Below, in pieces: positions 1 through 7,929 of a stretch of 64,000 nucleotides of DNA (positions are counted from its first letter, which is position 1; each line of letters starts with the position of its first letter). Origin of the DNA: Hymenobacter perfusus (GTDB lineage: Bacteria; Bacteroidota; Bacteroidia; Cytophagales; Hymenobacteraceae). The notes under the pieces were generated by a model. It did not search any database. It was not told the origin of the DNA and was given only the letters and a program-made list of their open reading frames with translations. The position numbers and the translations under genes were made by a program. The stretch lies in the NCBI RefSeq assembly GCF_003944765.1, contig NZ_RWIU01000001.1, positions 434,001 through 498,000 of the forward strand, given 5' to 3'.

Positions 1-1345
1 AGACGCCACCGAAGAAGTAGTTATCCAGCCACTTGCGGTCCACCAGATCGGTGCGCTTGATGGTGGTGGCGTTGGGCGCGGTGCCGATAACGACGTCGGG
101 CAGGTTGTAATCGGCCAGCTTGCGGTCCAGGCGCAGGCTCTCGTAGTAGCCGAAGCCCCGGGTGAGGTGGGCAGCAGCGGCCAGATTCCAGCTGCGGCCC
201 AGGCCCTGGGTGAGGTGCAGCTGGTAGTGGTTCTGCTGGTAGTTATCGGTCTGGTTATCGTAGGTGTAGTAGGCATAGCGGCGGCCTTCACGCAGGGCCC
301 GTTCGGCATCCTCAGGGCTCAACTCATAGTTATCCACGTACTGTTGCAGGCCGGCGGCGTTGCGCGTGAGGGCCGGCTCGGGCACGCCGTTCCAGGCCTG
401 GTAGGTTTTCTCCCGGCCCGAGAAGGTGATGAACTTGAGCAGGGTGTTCTTCTGCTGATAGCCGGCGGCCAGGTAATACGATTTCAGGTCGGAAGCCCCG
501 CGCACCATGTAGCCGTCGGAGGAGATGCGCGAAAGGCGGCCGTCCACCGTGAAGCGGCCGTTGATGAGGCCCGTACCGAACTGCACGTTGTTTTTCCAGG
601 TATTGTAGGAGCCGTAGCTGTTCTGGCTTTCGGCATAGGCCTGGGGGCGGCTTTCCAGCGTACTCACATTGATGCTGGCCCCGAAGGCGGCGCTGCCGTT
701 CTGGCTGGTACCCACGCCGCGCTGCACCTGCAGGCTGCTGGTGCTGGAAGCCAGATCGGGCAGATTCACGAAAAACGCGCCGTGGCTTTCCGCGTCGTTC
801 AGCGGCACGCCGTTCACCGTCACGTTGATGCCCTCGATACCCGTGCCCCGCACCCGGATGCCAGTGTAGCCCACGCCGTTGCCGGCATCAGAGTTCACCA
901 CCACGGAGGGCGTCTGGTCGAGGAGGTAAGGGATATCCTGGCCGAAGTTGCGCTTCGCGAGGTCCTCTTTGCTCAGGTTGGTGTAGGCCGTGGCGGTGCG
1001 CTCATTGGCCCGAGAGGCCGTTACCAGCGCCTCACCGGTGAGTACCCCCCCGGGCTGCAGCGTGAGGCGCAACTGCTGCGGGCGGCTTTGGCCTTCCAGC
1101 CGCTGCACCATTGGCTCGTAGCCGACAAACGTGATGCGCAGCTCGTGCGCGCCGGGGGCTACGGCCGGCAGGATAAAGCTGCCATCAGCGGCGGCGGCCA
1201 CGGGCAGGCCATCAAGCAGAATAGTAGCGCCGGGCAAAGCAGTGCCCGTACGGGCGTCCAGCACGGTACCCGACACGGGACCTTGCGCCCATGCCGCGCC
1301 GGATACGGCCAGCAGGGCCACTCCGGTAATCAGAAAACTTTTCAC
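1..1345 (-). CDS. TonB-dependent outer-membrane receptor, probable thiamine uptake (C-terminus beyond window)
   Basis: About 448 residues are visible, read leftward; the rest of the beta-barrel lies outside the window. The chosen start is a GTG at 1345, followed by a signal peptide (hydrophobic stretch ending in AAWAQ at about residue 21). Residues 22-100 form a carboxypeptidase-regulatory-like domain (GTVLDARTGTALPGATI, then ITFVGYEP). The plug domain follows at about 110-225 (VRGTGIEGINVTVNGVPLND, SAAFGASINV), then the start of the barrel. Such receptors import scarce nutrients across the outer membrane using TonB energy. A TPP riboswitch and a promoter lie directly upstream, so the ligand is probably thiamine or a phosphate ester; this is inferred from regulation, not from the protein. 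No ATG lies near the signal peptide. The plus-strand reading through this region is a shadow. Confidence 0.9.
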   Translation of the reverse strand, partial: MKSFLITGVALLAVSGAAWAQGPVSGTVLDARTGTALPGATILLDGLPVAAAADGSFILPAVAPGAHELRITFVGYEPMVQRLEGQSRPQQLRLTLQPGGVLTGEALVTASRANERTATAYTNLSKEDLAKRNFGQDIPYLLDQTPSVVVNSDAGNGVGYTGIRVRGTGIEGINVTVNGVPLNDAESHGAFFVNLPDLASSTSSLQVQRGVGTSQNGSAAFGASINVSTLESRPQAYAESQNSYGSYNTWKNNVQFGTGLINGRFTVDGRLSRISSDGYMVRGASDLKSYYLAAGYQQKNTLLKFITFSGREKTYQAWNGVPEPALTRNAAGLQQYVDNYELSPEDAERALREGRRYAYYTYDNQTDNYQQNHYQLHLTQGLGRSWNLAAAAHLTRGFGYYESLRLDRKLADYNLPDVVIGTAPNATTIKRTDLVDRKWLDNYFFGGV

Positions 1346-1421
1346 TGGTGGAAAAATGGAAAAGATGGAACGGACCCGGTGCCAGGGGTCGGCACCTTCA
1401 GGTTTTTCGCTCGCGGATCGT

Positions 1422-1499
1422 TTGTTCCCTTCGCCGGCATTACCCGGGCAGGTTCAATGGGTATGATCTCAGCCCCGCATACTGGCGAGGCACCCCTAA
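1422..1499 (-). promoter_or_regulatory. TPP riboswitch (THI element)
   Basis: Read on the minus strand, the segment carries the conserved blocks of the thiamine pyrophosphate riboswitch in order: GGGGTGCC, GGCTGAGATCATACCC, GAACCTG, then GGGTAATGCCGGCGAAGGGA. It sits between a promoter (1515-1543) and the GTG start of the TonB-dependent receptor at 1345. Known THI elements repress downstream genes when TPP is abundant. About 77 nt separate the aptamer from the start codon, enough for an expression platform, but I did not resolve a clear terminator or sequestering helix. Confidence 0.93.
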
Positions 1500-1514
1500 A
1501 CTTTGGTGTTGGGT

Positions 1515-1543
1515 CAAAGGTACGCGGCCGTTTCGGGTTTCAA
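1515..1543 (-). promoter_or_regulatory. Bacteroidota-type promoter of the TPP-riboswitch transcript
   Basis: On the minus strand a TTG (1543-1541) is followed after 18 nt by TACCTTTG (1522-1515), matching the phylum consensus TTG-N19-TAnnTTTG. The expected transcription start, a few bases downstream at about 1508, falls just before the riboswitch begins near 1499. This supports both assignments. Confidence 0.75.
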
Positions 1544-1852
1544 ACTGCTGCGAGCAGATTTTGCGCTGACAGCCTCAGCGGCCCGGCCCAGCAGCACGCT
1601 TGTAGCGGCGGCTGGGCCGGGCCGGCTGCCGCCGCTTCCGGCACCACCGCCAGCATTTTCTTAAACCAGTTGAAATCCAAAAAACCACTTCCTGGGTGTG
1701 GCTTTATTTGCTGACAATCAAGTAAATTAGCTAACCTCCCTGATGGTGCGCAGAAAAACCGGCGCAACGAAAACAACCCGGCCCGCGCCTCCGTTTCTTC
1801 TGTTACTGCCGGTTGGCTTTCCGCTTATTGTTGGACCTCAGCTTTTCCCGCC
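1544..1852. other. Intergenic stretch with no convincing gene
   Basis: The stretch lies between the receptor promoter and the small membrane protein gene at 1853. A 78-codon minus-strand frame (1540-1776) overlaps the promoter and has no recognisable features. The region includes a GC-rich, alanine-coding-like segment near 1570-1650. I see no RNA gene or repeat here. Confidence 0.4.
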
Positions 1853-2077
1853 ATGCCTCTCACCAGCTTACTCTATCTGTTCGTTGTTTTGGTATTCACC
1901 GGGCTTTTACTGGCTCTTCCGCGCCGCCGTACCCGCCAGCCGCCAGCGCCGGACAACGACGACGACGGCGGCGAACCGCTCGACGACGGCCTCCCCGATT
2001 TCGACCTGCCGCCCGGTATTTCCCGCCCCATAAACGACTGGGAACCCGACTACAACCGCCGGCCGGTGAAGGTGTAG
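1853..2077 (+). CDS. Small single-pass membrane protein, unknown function
   Basis: 74 residues starting with ATG. Residues 4-22 form a hydrophobic helix (LTSLLYLFVVLVFTGLLLAL) followed by a basic stop-transfer stretch (RRRTR). The remaining tail is acidic and proline-rich (DNDDDGGEPLDDG, later PINDWEPDY). It probably sits in the inner membrane with the tail in the cytoplasm by the positive-inside rule. It is convergent with the acetyltransferase gene at 2190, with a 100-bp palindrome in between. No known family was recognised. The overlapping longer frames on the same strand are arginine/proline-rich shadows without membrane logic. Confidence 0.6.
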   Translation: MPLTSLLYLFVVLVFTGLLLALPRRRTRQPPAPDNDDDGGEPLDDGLPDFDLPPGISRPINDWEPDYNRRPVKV

Positions 2078-2084
2078 GCATTAG

Positions 2085-2184
2085 AGAACTGAGCTACTAG
2101 AAGTGAGAGGGGAGCCTCTTGTTCTGCGGCCCGAGCGGGCCGCAGAACAAGAGGCTCCCCTCTCACTTCTAGTAGCTCAGTTCT
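2085..2184. repeat. 100-bp perfect palindrome (49-bp arms, 2-nt centre)
   Basis: Bases 2085-2133 are exactly the reverse complement of 2136-2184, with only AG at the centre. It fills the gap between two convergent genes and starts 7 bp after the stop of the small membrane protein. The arms contain the words ACTAGAAGTGAGAGG and GAGCCTCTTGTTCTGCGG. It could act as a bidirectional terminator. However, the perfect 49-bp arms far exceed terminator needs, and no pure T-run follows, so a recently formed palindromic repeat element is also possible. Confidence 0.95.
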
Positions 2185-2189
2185 ATTTC

Positions 2190-2606
2190 CTATAAATCCT
2201 TGGCCATGCGCACGTAAGGAATGGTACCACGGTAGAAACGGTTGCCTTCTGGCTCCAGACCAAAGGCGCGGTAGAAGGCCTCATTCACGGCGCGGGCGTC
2301 GCACCAGATGCGCTGGGCACCCTGCTCGCGGGCATCTTCCAGCACATGGCGCAGCAGCTGCGACCCAATGCCCTGGCCCTGGCAATCGGGGCGGGTAGCA
2401 AACTTGCGGAAGCGGGCTACGCGGCCGTCGATAAACAGGGAAATAACCGATACGAGCTTGCCGTTACGGAAAGCTCCGAAGTGGCGGCCCGATTCGTCGT
2501 TGTTCAGCTTTACGTACTCGATGGACTCCTGGGGCCAGAGGACCTGGTGGCGGAGCGAATGGGTTTCGGCCGCCTGAATGGGGCGGATGGTGATTTCGGC
2601 GGTCAT
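2190..2606 (-). CDS. GNAT family N-acetyltransferase
   Basis: 138 residues from the ATG at 2606; an in-frame TTG at 2621 would overlap the upstream epimerase gene by 8 bp and is less likely. It is a single-domain GNAT protein. The acetyl-CoA pyrophosphate loop is visible as CQGQGIGSQLL (motif A, Q/RxxGxG/A), preceded by RFRKFATRPD and followed by DARAVNEAFYRAFGLEPEG, typical of motif B. The GNAT fold transfers acetyl from acetyl-CoA to an amine; the substrate cannot be told from sequence. It is the last gene of a minus-strand run (transporter, kinase, epimerase, acetyltransferase). Confidence 0.85.
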   Translation of the reverse strand: MTAEITIRPIQAAETHSLRHQVLWPQESIEYVKLNNDESGRHFGAFRNGKLVSVISLFIDGRVARFRKFATRPDCQGQGIGSQLLRHVLEDAREQGAQRIWCDARAVNEAFYRAFGLEPEGNRFYRGTIPYVRMAKDL

Positions 2607-2613
2607 GTATGCG

Positions 2614-3489
2614 TCAGGCAACGGTGATGCTATGAGAAGTGAGAAACTGCTGGCCGGGCTGCAGGCTCAGAATGCCTTCTTTATCGGCCAGCTCCGGGGA
2701 GCCGGTGGTTGAGCTGGCAATTCCCTGCCAGGGCTCAATGCACACAAACGGCGCACCGGGCCCTTTCGTCCAGAGGCCGAGGTAGGGAAACCCATCGAAG
2801 CGCACCCGCACCGAGCGGCCCGAACGACGGCTGCGCAGGGTGAGGTGCGTGAAGTCGAAGTGCTTAAACACCAGGGCATCGTCGGCAAACAAGGCGTAGC
2901 TGAGGGGCAGCGTCGTCTGCTGTTCCAGCACAGGAGCCGTCTGGTCGTTCAGCAGGCCACCCTCCAGCAAATGGCGCTGCAAAGTTACGGGGTGGTCGAA
3001 CACAAACTCGTACTCCTCAAATGTTTCCTCGGGCAGGAGCGGGCACCGGAAGGCCGGATGGGCTCCAATGCTGAAAAGCAGCTCCTTGGTTCCCGGGTTT
3101 TCCACTTCCCAGCCAATGGTGAGCGTGGCCCCCGCCAGCCGGTACGAAATGCGCAAAGCAAACTCAAACGGATATTGTCGGCGGCTCTGCTCATCGGCCC
3201 GCAGCTCCAGCGTAAGCTCCGTGGGCGTCTGGTGCAGGAGCGTAAACTCCCGGTCACGGGCGAAGCCGTGCTGGCCCAGCGTATAAGGCTGGCCCTGGTG
3301 CTGGTACGCATTGTGGGGCAGGCGGCCGACGATGGGAAAAAGCACAGGCGCATGGCGGTTCCAGTAGGCCGCGTCGGCGGGCCAGATGTATTCCAGATTG
3401 CCCAGATCCTTGCGGATGAAGCTATGCAGCTCGGCCCCGTGCGCGGCTACGGCCACGCGGCACAGCTCATTTTCGAGAGTGTAGGTCAT
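2614..3489 (-). CDS. Aldose 1-epimerase family protein (LacX-like mutarotase)
   Basis: 291 residues, ATG start, a normal length for cytoplasmic single-domain galactose-mutarotase-like proteins. The beta-sandwich markers are visible: AAHGAELHSF near the N-terminus, NRHAPVLFPIVGRL at about 44-57, FSIGAHPAFRCPL with the conserved histidine near the middle, and LGLWTKGPGAPFVCIEPWQG toward the end. Family members interconvert alpha and beta anomers of free sugars or hexose phosphates; substrate unknown. It lies between the NadR-like kinase and the acetyltransferase and may be co-transcribed, although the 69-bp gap upstream could hold its own promoter. Confidence 0.85.
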   Translation of the reverse strand: MTYTLENELCRVAVAAHGAELHSFIRKDLGNLEYIWPADAAYWNRHAPVLFPIVGRLPHNAYQHQGQPYTLGQHGFARDREFTLLHQTPTELTLELRADEQSRRQYPFEFALRISYRLAGATLTIGWEVENPGTKELLFSIGAHPAFRCPLLPEETFEEYEFVFDHPVTLQRHLLEGGLLNDQTAPVLEQQTTLPLSYALFADDALVFKHFDFTHLTLRSRRSGRSVRVRFDGFPYLGLWTKGPGAPFVCIEPWQGIASSTTGSPELADKEGILSLQPGQQFLTSHSITVA

Positions 3490-3558
3490 TCAACAGATAA
3501 TGCGGCTAACGACAGAAACAAACGACTGCCGTCCCGGAAAGTTGGGTTACGCCGGCAG

Positions 3559-4116
3559 CTAACTCAGGCGGGCCATCGGCCACGCCGTGGTTTTGCCCAG
3601 CAGCGCATCTACGTGAAAACAGGCCTGTTCGAACCGCTCGGGCGGAGTGCCGCTGATTTCGGCGAAGTTGGACAGCTGTTCGCGCAGCTCCCGTTGGTAG
3701 AGGTCGTAGAAATACTGGCGGTGGTTGGGATGTTCGCGCAGGGGGTCCGGCTCCCAGGGCAGGTCCACGCTCAGCAGCAGCACCAAATCGTACTGCTGCT
3801 GCGCAATGCGGCGCAGAATCCAGTCGGGGCAGAAGCCGAAGGAGTGTTCCGCCCAGATTTTTATCACCAGCAGATCTGTGTCGCAGAACATAACGGGGCG
3901 GCCCTGCAACTGGGCGGCCTGCAAGGCATTCTGCTCGGCCCGCAACTGCCCTCTGGCCATCCGTTCCAGGTCGGCCAGCACGTAGTTGGGGCCGTGGTGC
4001 TCCAGGTAATGCCGGGCGTACTCGGGAGCCCAGGCGGTGTGGTAGTGCTCGGCCAGCAGGCGGCTCAGGGTGGTTTTTCCCGTCGATTCGGGGCCGGTGA
4101 GGGCAACTCGCAACAT
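3559..4116 (-). CDS. NadR-like P-loop kinase (ribosylnicotinamide kinase type)
   Basis: 185 residues from the ATG at 4116, beginning two bases after the PnuC stop. The Walker A motif is GPESTGKTT at residues 8-16. EYARHYL, FCDTDLLVIKIW and YDLVLLLSVDLPWEPDPLRE follow in the order seen in the kinase domain of NadR. The nucleotidyltransferase and helix-turn-helix domains of NadR are absent, so this is a stand-alone kinase. Coupling to PnuC suggests it phosphorylates the vitamin brought in, trapping it in the cell: nicotinamide riboside by family, but possibly thiamine given the nearby TPP-controlled receptor. A longer upstream reading frame would overlap PnuC and is rejected. Confidence 0.85.
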   Translation of the reverse strand: MLRVALTGPESTGKTTLSRLLAEHYHTAWAPEYARHYLEHHGPNYVLADLERMARGQLRAEQNALQAAQLQGRPVMFCDTDLLVIKIWAEHSFGFCPDWILRRIAQQQYDLVLLLSVDLPWEPDPLREHPNHRQYFYDLYQRELREQLSNFAEISGTPPERFEQACFHVDALLGKTTAWPMARLS

Positions 4117-4118
4117 AC

Positions 4119-4826
4119 TCAGGCTACTTGAATATCGGTGGATGGAGCCGGCTGCCGGTGCAGGGCGCGCCGCCACTCCCAGTAACCGTACACGGCCAGC
4201 CCGAGGTACAGCGCATACAGCGCACTGGTCGGATACAGTTGCTTCGCCCACAGAATAGGCACGTAAATGATATCGACTACAATCCAGAGCAGCCAGTTTT
4301 CCACCCGCTTGCGCATCAGCAGATACTGCGCGGCCAGGCTGCCGGCGGTGGTAAAGCTGTCCCAGTACGGCAGGGAGGCATCGGTGTATTGCTGCAGATA
4401 ATACCCAAAGCCCAGCGTGAAGATGGGTACGAATGCGGCGCACGCCAGCCACTCGCGCGGCCGGGTCCGCGACACGGGCAGCTCGGTCCGGTCACGGCCG
4501 CCGTGCAGCCATTGGTACCACCCGTACCCGCTCAGGGAGATGAACATGGTTTGCAGAAAGCAGTCGGAGTACAGCTTGGCCTGGAAATACACCAGCACGT
4601 AGAGGCCACAGCTGACGATGGCCACCGGGAAGTTCCAGAGCGACTCGCGGGCGGCCAGCCACACGCAGGCAAAACCCGTGAGCACCGCCACCCACTCCAG
4701 CGGACTCCCCCCGGCGGCGGCCGTCCAGAACTCGTACAATGACTGCACCACAGAAGACAACTGAGAAACGACGTATTGCCCGGGCCACCGAAGCAGGCAG
4801 CGGGCGTGGTCAAAGCTAACGAGCAT
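4119..4826 (-). CDS. pnuC: PnuC family vitamin transporter (nicotinamide riboside or thiamine)
   Basis: 235 residues from ATG, with about seven hydrophobic segments and the tryptophan-rich PnuC signature: FWTAAAGGSPLEWVAVLTG near residue 35, GYGWYQWLHGG, and ENWLLWIVVDIIYVPIL near the C-terminus. PnuC proteins are SWEET-like facilitators in the inner membrane that depend on intracellular phosphorylation of the substrate. The kinase gene begins 2 bp downstream, consistent with transport and trapping. In Bacteroidota a PnuC variant (PnuT) transports thiamine, so substrate identity is open. It is divergent from the rhodanese gene at 4877 with a 50-bp gap. No riboswitch was seen in its own leader. 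Confidence 0.88.
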   Translation of the reverse strand: MLVSFDHARCLLRWPGQYVVSQLSSVVQSLYEFWTAAAGGSPLEWVAVLTGFACVWLAARESLWNFPVAIVSCGLYVLVYFQAKLYSDCFLQTMFISLSGYGWYQWLHGGRDRTELPVSRTRPREWLACAAFVPIFTLGFGYYLQQYTDASLPYWDSFTTAGSLAAQYLLMRKRVENWLLWIVVDIIYVPILWAKQLYPTSALYALYLGLAVYGYWEWRRALHRQPAPSTDIQVA

Positions 4827-4831
4827 TAGGG

Positions 4832-4839
4832 TAATTTTG
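4832..4839 (+). promoter_or_regulatory. Putative -7 box for the rhodanese-hrpB unit
   Basis: TAATTTTG matches TAnnTTTG and lies 37 bp before the ATG of the rhodanese gene, inside the divergent intergenic region. No TTG at the ideal upstream spacing was found, so this is a partial match. Confidence 0.4.
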
Positions 4840-4876
4840 CGGCTGCTCCCGCATTTTCCGTTTTGCTCTACCTTTT

Positions 4877-5200
4877 ATGCTTCCTGAACTCACCGCCCCC
4901 GAACTGCACGCCCGCCTTCAGAATGCCGACGACCTTCAGCTCATCGATGTCCGCCAGCCCGAGGAATATGCCTACTGCCGCATCGAGGGCAGCGTGCTGA
5001 TTCCGCTGGGTGAGCTGGCACAACGGGCCGGGGAAATTGACCCCGACCGGCCCACCGTACTCATCTGCCACCACGGTGTACGCTCCATGCAGGCCTTGGC
5101 CTACCTTCAGCACCGCCACGAGTTGACTAACCTGCTGAACCTGCGCGGCGGCATTCACGCCTGGAGCGTGCAGGTAGACCCAAGCGTGGCCATTTATTAA
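4877..5200 (+). CDS. Rhodanese-like domain protein
   Basis: 107 residues forming a single rhodanese domain. LIDVRQPEEYAYCRI (about 23-37) and the active-site loop CHHGVRSMQALAYL (about 72-85) are visible, with the catalytic cysteine present, followed by LRGGIHAW. Single-domain rhodaneses accept sulfane sulfur on the cysteine as a persulfide and pass it on, for example in thiosulfate metabolism or sulfur trafficking. There is no signal peptide, so it is cytoplasmic. It is followed 19 bp later by hrpB on the same strand, so co-transcription is likely, though no functional link is evident. Confidence 0.9.
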   Translation: MLPELTAPELHARLQNADDLQLIDVRQPEEYAYCRIEGSVLIPLGELAQRAGEIDPDRPTVLICHHGVRSMQALAYLQHRHELTNLLNLRGGIHAWSVQVDPSVAIY

Positions 5201-5219
5201 GCTGGTTTTCCGCCGCCTC

Positions 5220-7748
5220 ATGCAGTTTCCCGCCCTCCCCATTCTCGATGCCCTGCCGGAGTTGCTCCGAACACTGGAAACGGCCCCGGTTGCCGTGCTT
5301 CAGGCCCCGCCCGGCGCAGGCAAAACCACCATTGTCCCACTAGCCTTGCTGGAAGCCGGCTGGCGGGCCGATGGAAAGATTCTGGTGCTGGAACCCCGGC
5401 GTCTGGCGGCGCGGGCCGCTGCTACCCGCATGGCCCAGCTGCTGGGTGAGCCCGTGGGCCAGACGGTAGGCTACCGGATGCGGCTGGAAAGCAAGGTATC
5501 GGCCAAAACCCGCATTGAGGTAGTCACGGAGGTGATTCTAACCCGCCAGCTCCAGGACGATCCGGCCCTGGAAGGCGTGGCAGCGGTACTGTTCGACGAG
5601 TTTCATGAGCGAAGTCTACAGGCCGATCTGGGGCTGGCGCTGGCCCTGGATGCTCAACAAGTACTCCGGCCCGATTTGCGCCTGCTGATCATGTCGGCCA
5701 CGCTGGATGCCGAGCGACTGGGCCAGTGGCTCGGCGCGCCGGTAGTGAGCAGTCTGGGCCGCATGTTTCCCGTCGAAACCCATTACCTGAGCCCCCAGCG
5801 GGCCGCCGCCGCTTCACGCCGTCCCCACGAGAAACTGCAGGATCTGGTGCCCGTCATCGTGCGCGAGGCCCTGCACACCCACCCCACCGGCGACGTGCTG
5901 GTATTTCTGCCGGGCCTCGCCGACCAACGACGGGTGGCCGAGCGACTGGCTTCCCTCCCGGCTCACATCGATTTGCATGTGCTGCACGGCGAGTTGCCCG
6001 CCGAGCAGCAGGACGCGGCCCTGCGGCCGGCTCCGGCCGGCCGCCGCAAGGTGGTACTCGCCACCAGCATTGCCGAAACCAGCCTGACCATCGAGGGCGT
6101 AACAATGGTGGTGGATGGCGGCTATGCCCGGGTACCGCGCTTCGAGCCCCGCACCGGCCTCACCACTTTGGGTACTGAGCCGGTGAGCCAGGCCGCCGCC
6201 GACCAGCGCCGGGGCCGGGCCGGCCGCCTCGGTCCCGGCACCTGCTACCGCCTCTGGACGGAAGCCGAGTTCCGGGAACTGCCCCACCACCTGGCGCCTG
6301 AAATCCTGACCGCCGACCTCAGCCCGCTGGCCCTGGAGCTGGCCCTGTGGGGCGCTTACGATGCCGCCACCCTGCGCTGGCTTGATGCGCCGCCCGCGCC
6401 CGCTCTGGCCCAGGCTCGGGAGCTGCTGGTGCGGCTGCAGGCCCTCACGCCCACCGGTCACCCTACCCCCCACGGCCGGGCATTGTCGGGCCTCGGGTTG
6501 GCTCCGCGGTTAGCGCATTTGGTGGTGCGGGGCCAGGAAATCGGGTACGGGGCCACGGCCTGCGCGCTGGCAGCCCTCCTCACGGAACGCGACATTCTGC
6601 GGCCGGCGGATGGCTCGTTCGGGCCGCCCGACTTACGCCTGCGGCTGGAGGCTCTGCAAACCGGCCGCGCCCCCTTGCCCGGCCTGCTGCCCGATGGCGC
6701 CGGGATGCGCCGGGTCCGCGAAGCCGCCACGGTACTTCGTCATCGGGCCGGCGCCAAGGGCGACATTGTTTCTGACGTAGCGGGTTTGTTGGCGGCCCTG
6801 GCCTATCCTGACCGTTTGGCCCAGCGCGAAACGCCCGAGCGGGTGCGGCTGGTCAACGGCCAGCGCGCCACGCTGCCAGCCGAATTTTTCAGCCAGCAGG
6901 ACGTTTTTTTTGCCGTGGCAACGCTGGATGGAGTAGCCGCCCAACCCCGGGCCAGCCTGGCGGCCCCCCTAAGTCGGGCGGAGCTGGAAGAATATTTTGC
7001 GGAGCAGCTGGAAACCCGTGATGAGGTGCGATGGGACGATGCAACGGGCCGCGTCACGGCACGGCGGCTACGGCGGCTGGGGGCGTTGGTATTAGCAGAT
7101 ACCAGTTTGCCTAACCCCGAACCTGCCGCAATTACCCAGGTCCTGTTGGGCTCGTTGCGTACGCAGGGCATTGCCCGCCTGCCCTGGAGCGAGGCCGCGC
7201 AACAGTTGCGGGAACGGTTAGCCTTTACCCACCATCACTTCCCCGAAATCTGGCCCGCCGTATCCGATGAGGTACTGCTGGCGGAGCTGGAAGACTGGCT
7301 GGGGCCTTATCTGACGGGTATAAAGTCGATGGTGGAGCTGGGTCGGGTGGACTTTCAGGAGGCTTTGCTGGGGCGGCTGCCGAACGGCTGGAGCCAGCGG
7401 CAGGAGCTGGACCGCCTCGCCCCGGCCCACCTAGAGGTTCCTACCGGCTCCCACATCCGGCTGGATTACGCCGAACCGAACGCGCCGGTGCTGGCCGTGC
7501 GCCTGCAGGAAGTATTTGGCCTGCTGGATACGCCCACCGTGGCGGCCGGGCGCGTACCGCTCACGCTGCATTTGCTCAGCCCCGGCTACCGCCCCGCCCA
7601 GGTGACACGCGACCTGCGCAGCTTCTGGACCAGCAGCTACTTTGAAGTGCGCAAAGAACTGCGCGGCCGGTATCCCAAGCACTATTGGCCCGAAAATCCA
7701 CTGGAAGCCCAGGCCATCAGGGGCACGAAAAAGCAAAATGGCCTGTAG
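5220..7748 (+). CDS. hrpB: ATP-dependent RNA helicase HrpB
   Basis: 842 residues, full length for the HrpB family of DEAH-box helicases. Walker A GAGKTT is at residues 32-37 and the Walker B variant DEFH at 126-129 (FDEFHERS). MSATLD, then TSIAETSLTIEGV and QRRGRAGR (motif VI) complete the helicase core. The C-terminal half holds the HA2/OB-like part and the HrpB-specific ending (YRPAQVTRDLRSFWTSSYFEVRKELRGRYPKHYWP split across the last 60 residues). HrpB is an NTP-dependent helicase thought to act on RNA; its physiological target is poorly defined. The start ATG follows the rhodanese stop by 19 bp. Confidence 0.96.
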   Translation: MQFPALPILDALPELLRTLETAPVAVLQAPPGAGKTTIVPLALLEAGWRADGKILVLEPRRLAARAAATRMAQLLGEPVGQTVGYRMRLESKVSAKTRIEVVTEVILTRQLQDDPALEGVAAVLFDEFHERSLQADLGLALALDAQQVLRPDLRLLIMSATLDAERLGQWLGAPVVSSLGRMFPVETHYLSPQRAAAASRRPHEKLQDLVPVIVREALHTHPTGDVLVFLPGLADQRRVAERLASLPAHIDLHVLHGELPAEQQDAALRPAPAGRRKVVLATSIAETSLTIEGVTMVVDGGYARVPRFEPRTGLTTLGTEPVSQAAADQRRGRAGRLGPGTCYRLWTEAEFRELPHHLAPEILTADLSPLALELALWGAYDAATLRWLDAPPAPALAQARELLVRLQALTPTGHPTPHGRALSGLGLAPRLAHLVVRGQEIGYGATACALAALLTERDILRPADGSFGPPDLRLRLEALQTGRAPLPGLLPDGAGMRRVREAATVLRHRAGAKGDIVSDVAGLLAALAYPDRLAQRETPERVRLVNGQRATLPAEFFSQQDVFFAVATLDGVAAQPRASLAAPLSRAELEEYFAEQLETRDEVRWDDATGRVTARRLRRLGALVLADTSLPNPEPAAITQVLLGSLRTQGIARLPWSEAAQQLRERLAFTHHHFPEIWPAVSDEVLLAELEDWLGPYLTGIKSMVELGRVDFQEALLGRLPNGWSQRQELDRLAPAHLEVPTGSHIRLDYAEPNAPVLAVRLQEVFGLLDTPTVAAGRVPLTLHLLSPGYRPAQVTRDLRSFWTSSYFEVRKELRGRYPKHYWPENPLEAQAIRGTKKQNGL

Positions 7749-7929
7749 CGCATTCGGGTAGCCCGCATAGGTAGATGAGGCTGAAGCATCTCTGAATAGA
7801 GTTCTTCGCCGGTCCGAAACAGCAGATCGGCGTTCATTTACCCGGTGGAGTTAGGTATTCATCGAGAGTCACTTAAAACTTAACATTAACAATAGGGTAA
7901 CACGGGCAACAATTCGGTAACATTACTCT

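Noticed and set aside
1422..1499. tRNA-like GGTTCAATGGG segment
   Set aside because: The GGTTCAA string belongs to the THI element (GAACCTG block on the minus strand); no cloverleaf can be formed.
167..1714. 515-codon plus-strand open frame
   Set aside because: It runs antisense to the TonB-dependent receptor, riboswitch and promoter. Its translation is low-complexity Gly/Ala/Val without domains, an effect of GC-rich DNA.
1540..1776. 78-codon minus-strand frame upstream of the receptor
   Set aside because: It overlaps the receptor promoter and has no recognisable features; likely spurious.
2845..4131. 428-codon plus-strand frame
   Set aside because: It is antisense to the epimerase and kinase genes, whose conserved motifs are on the minus strand.
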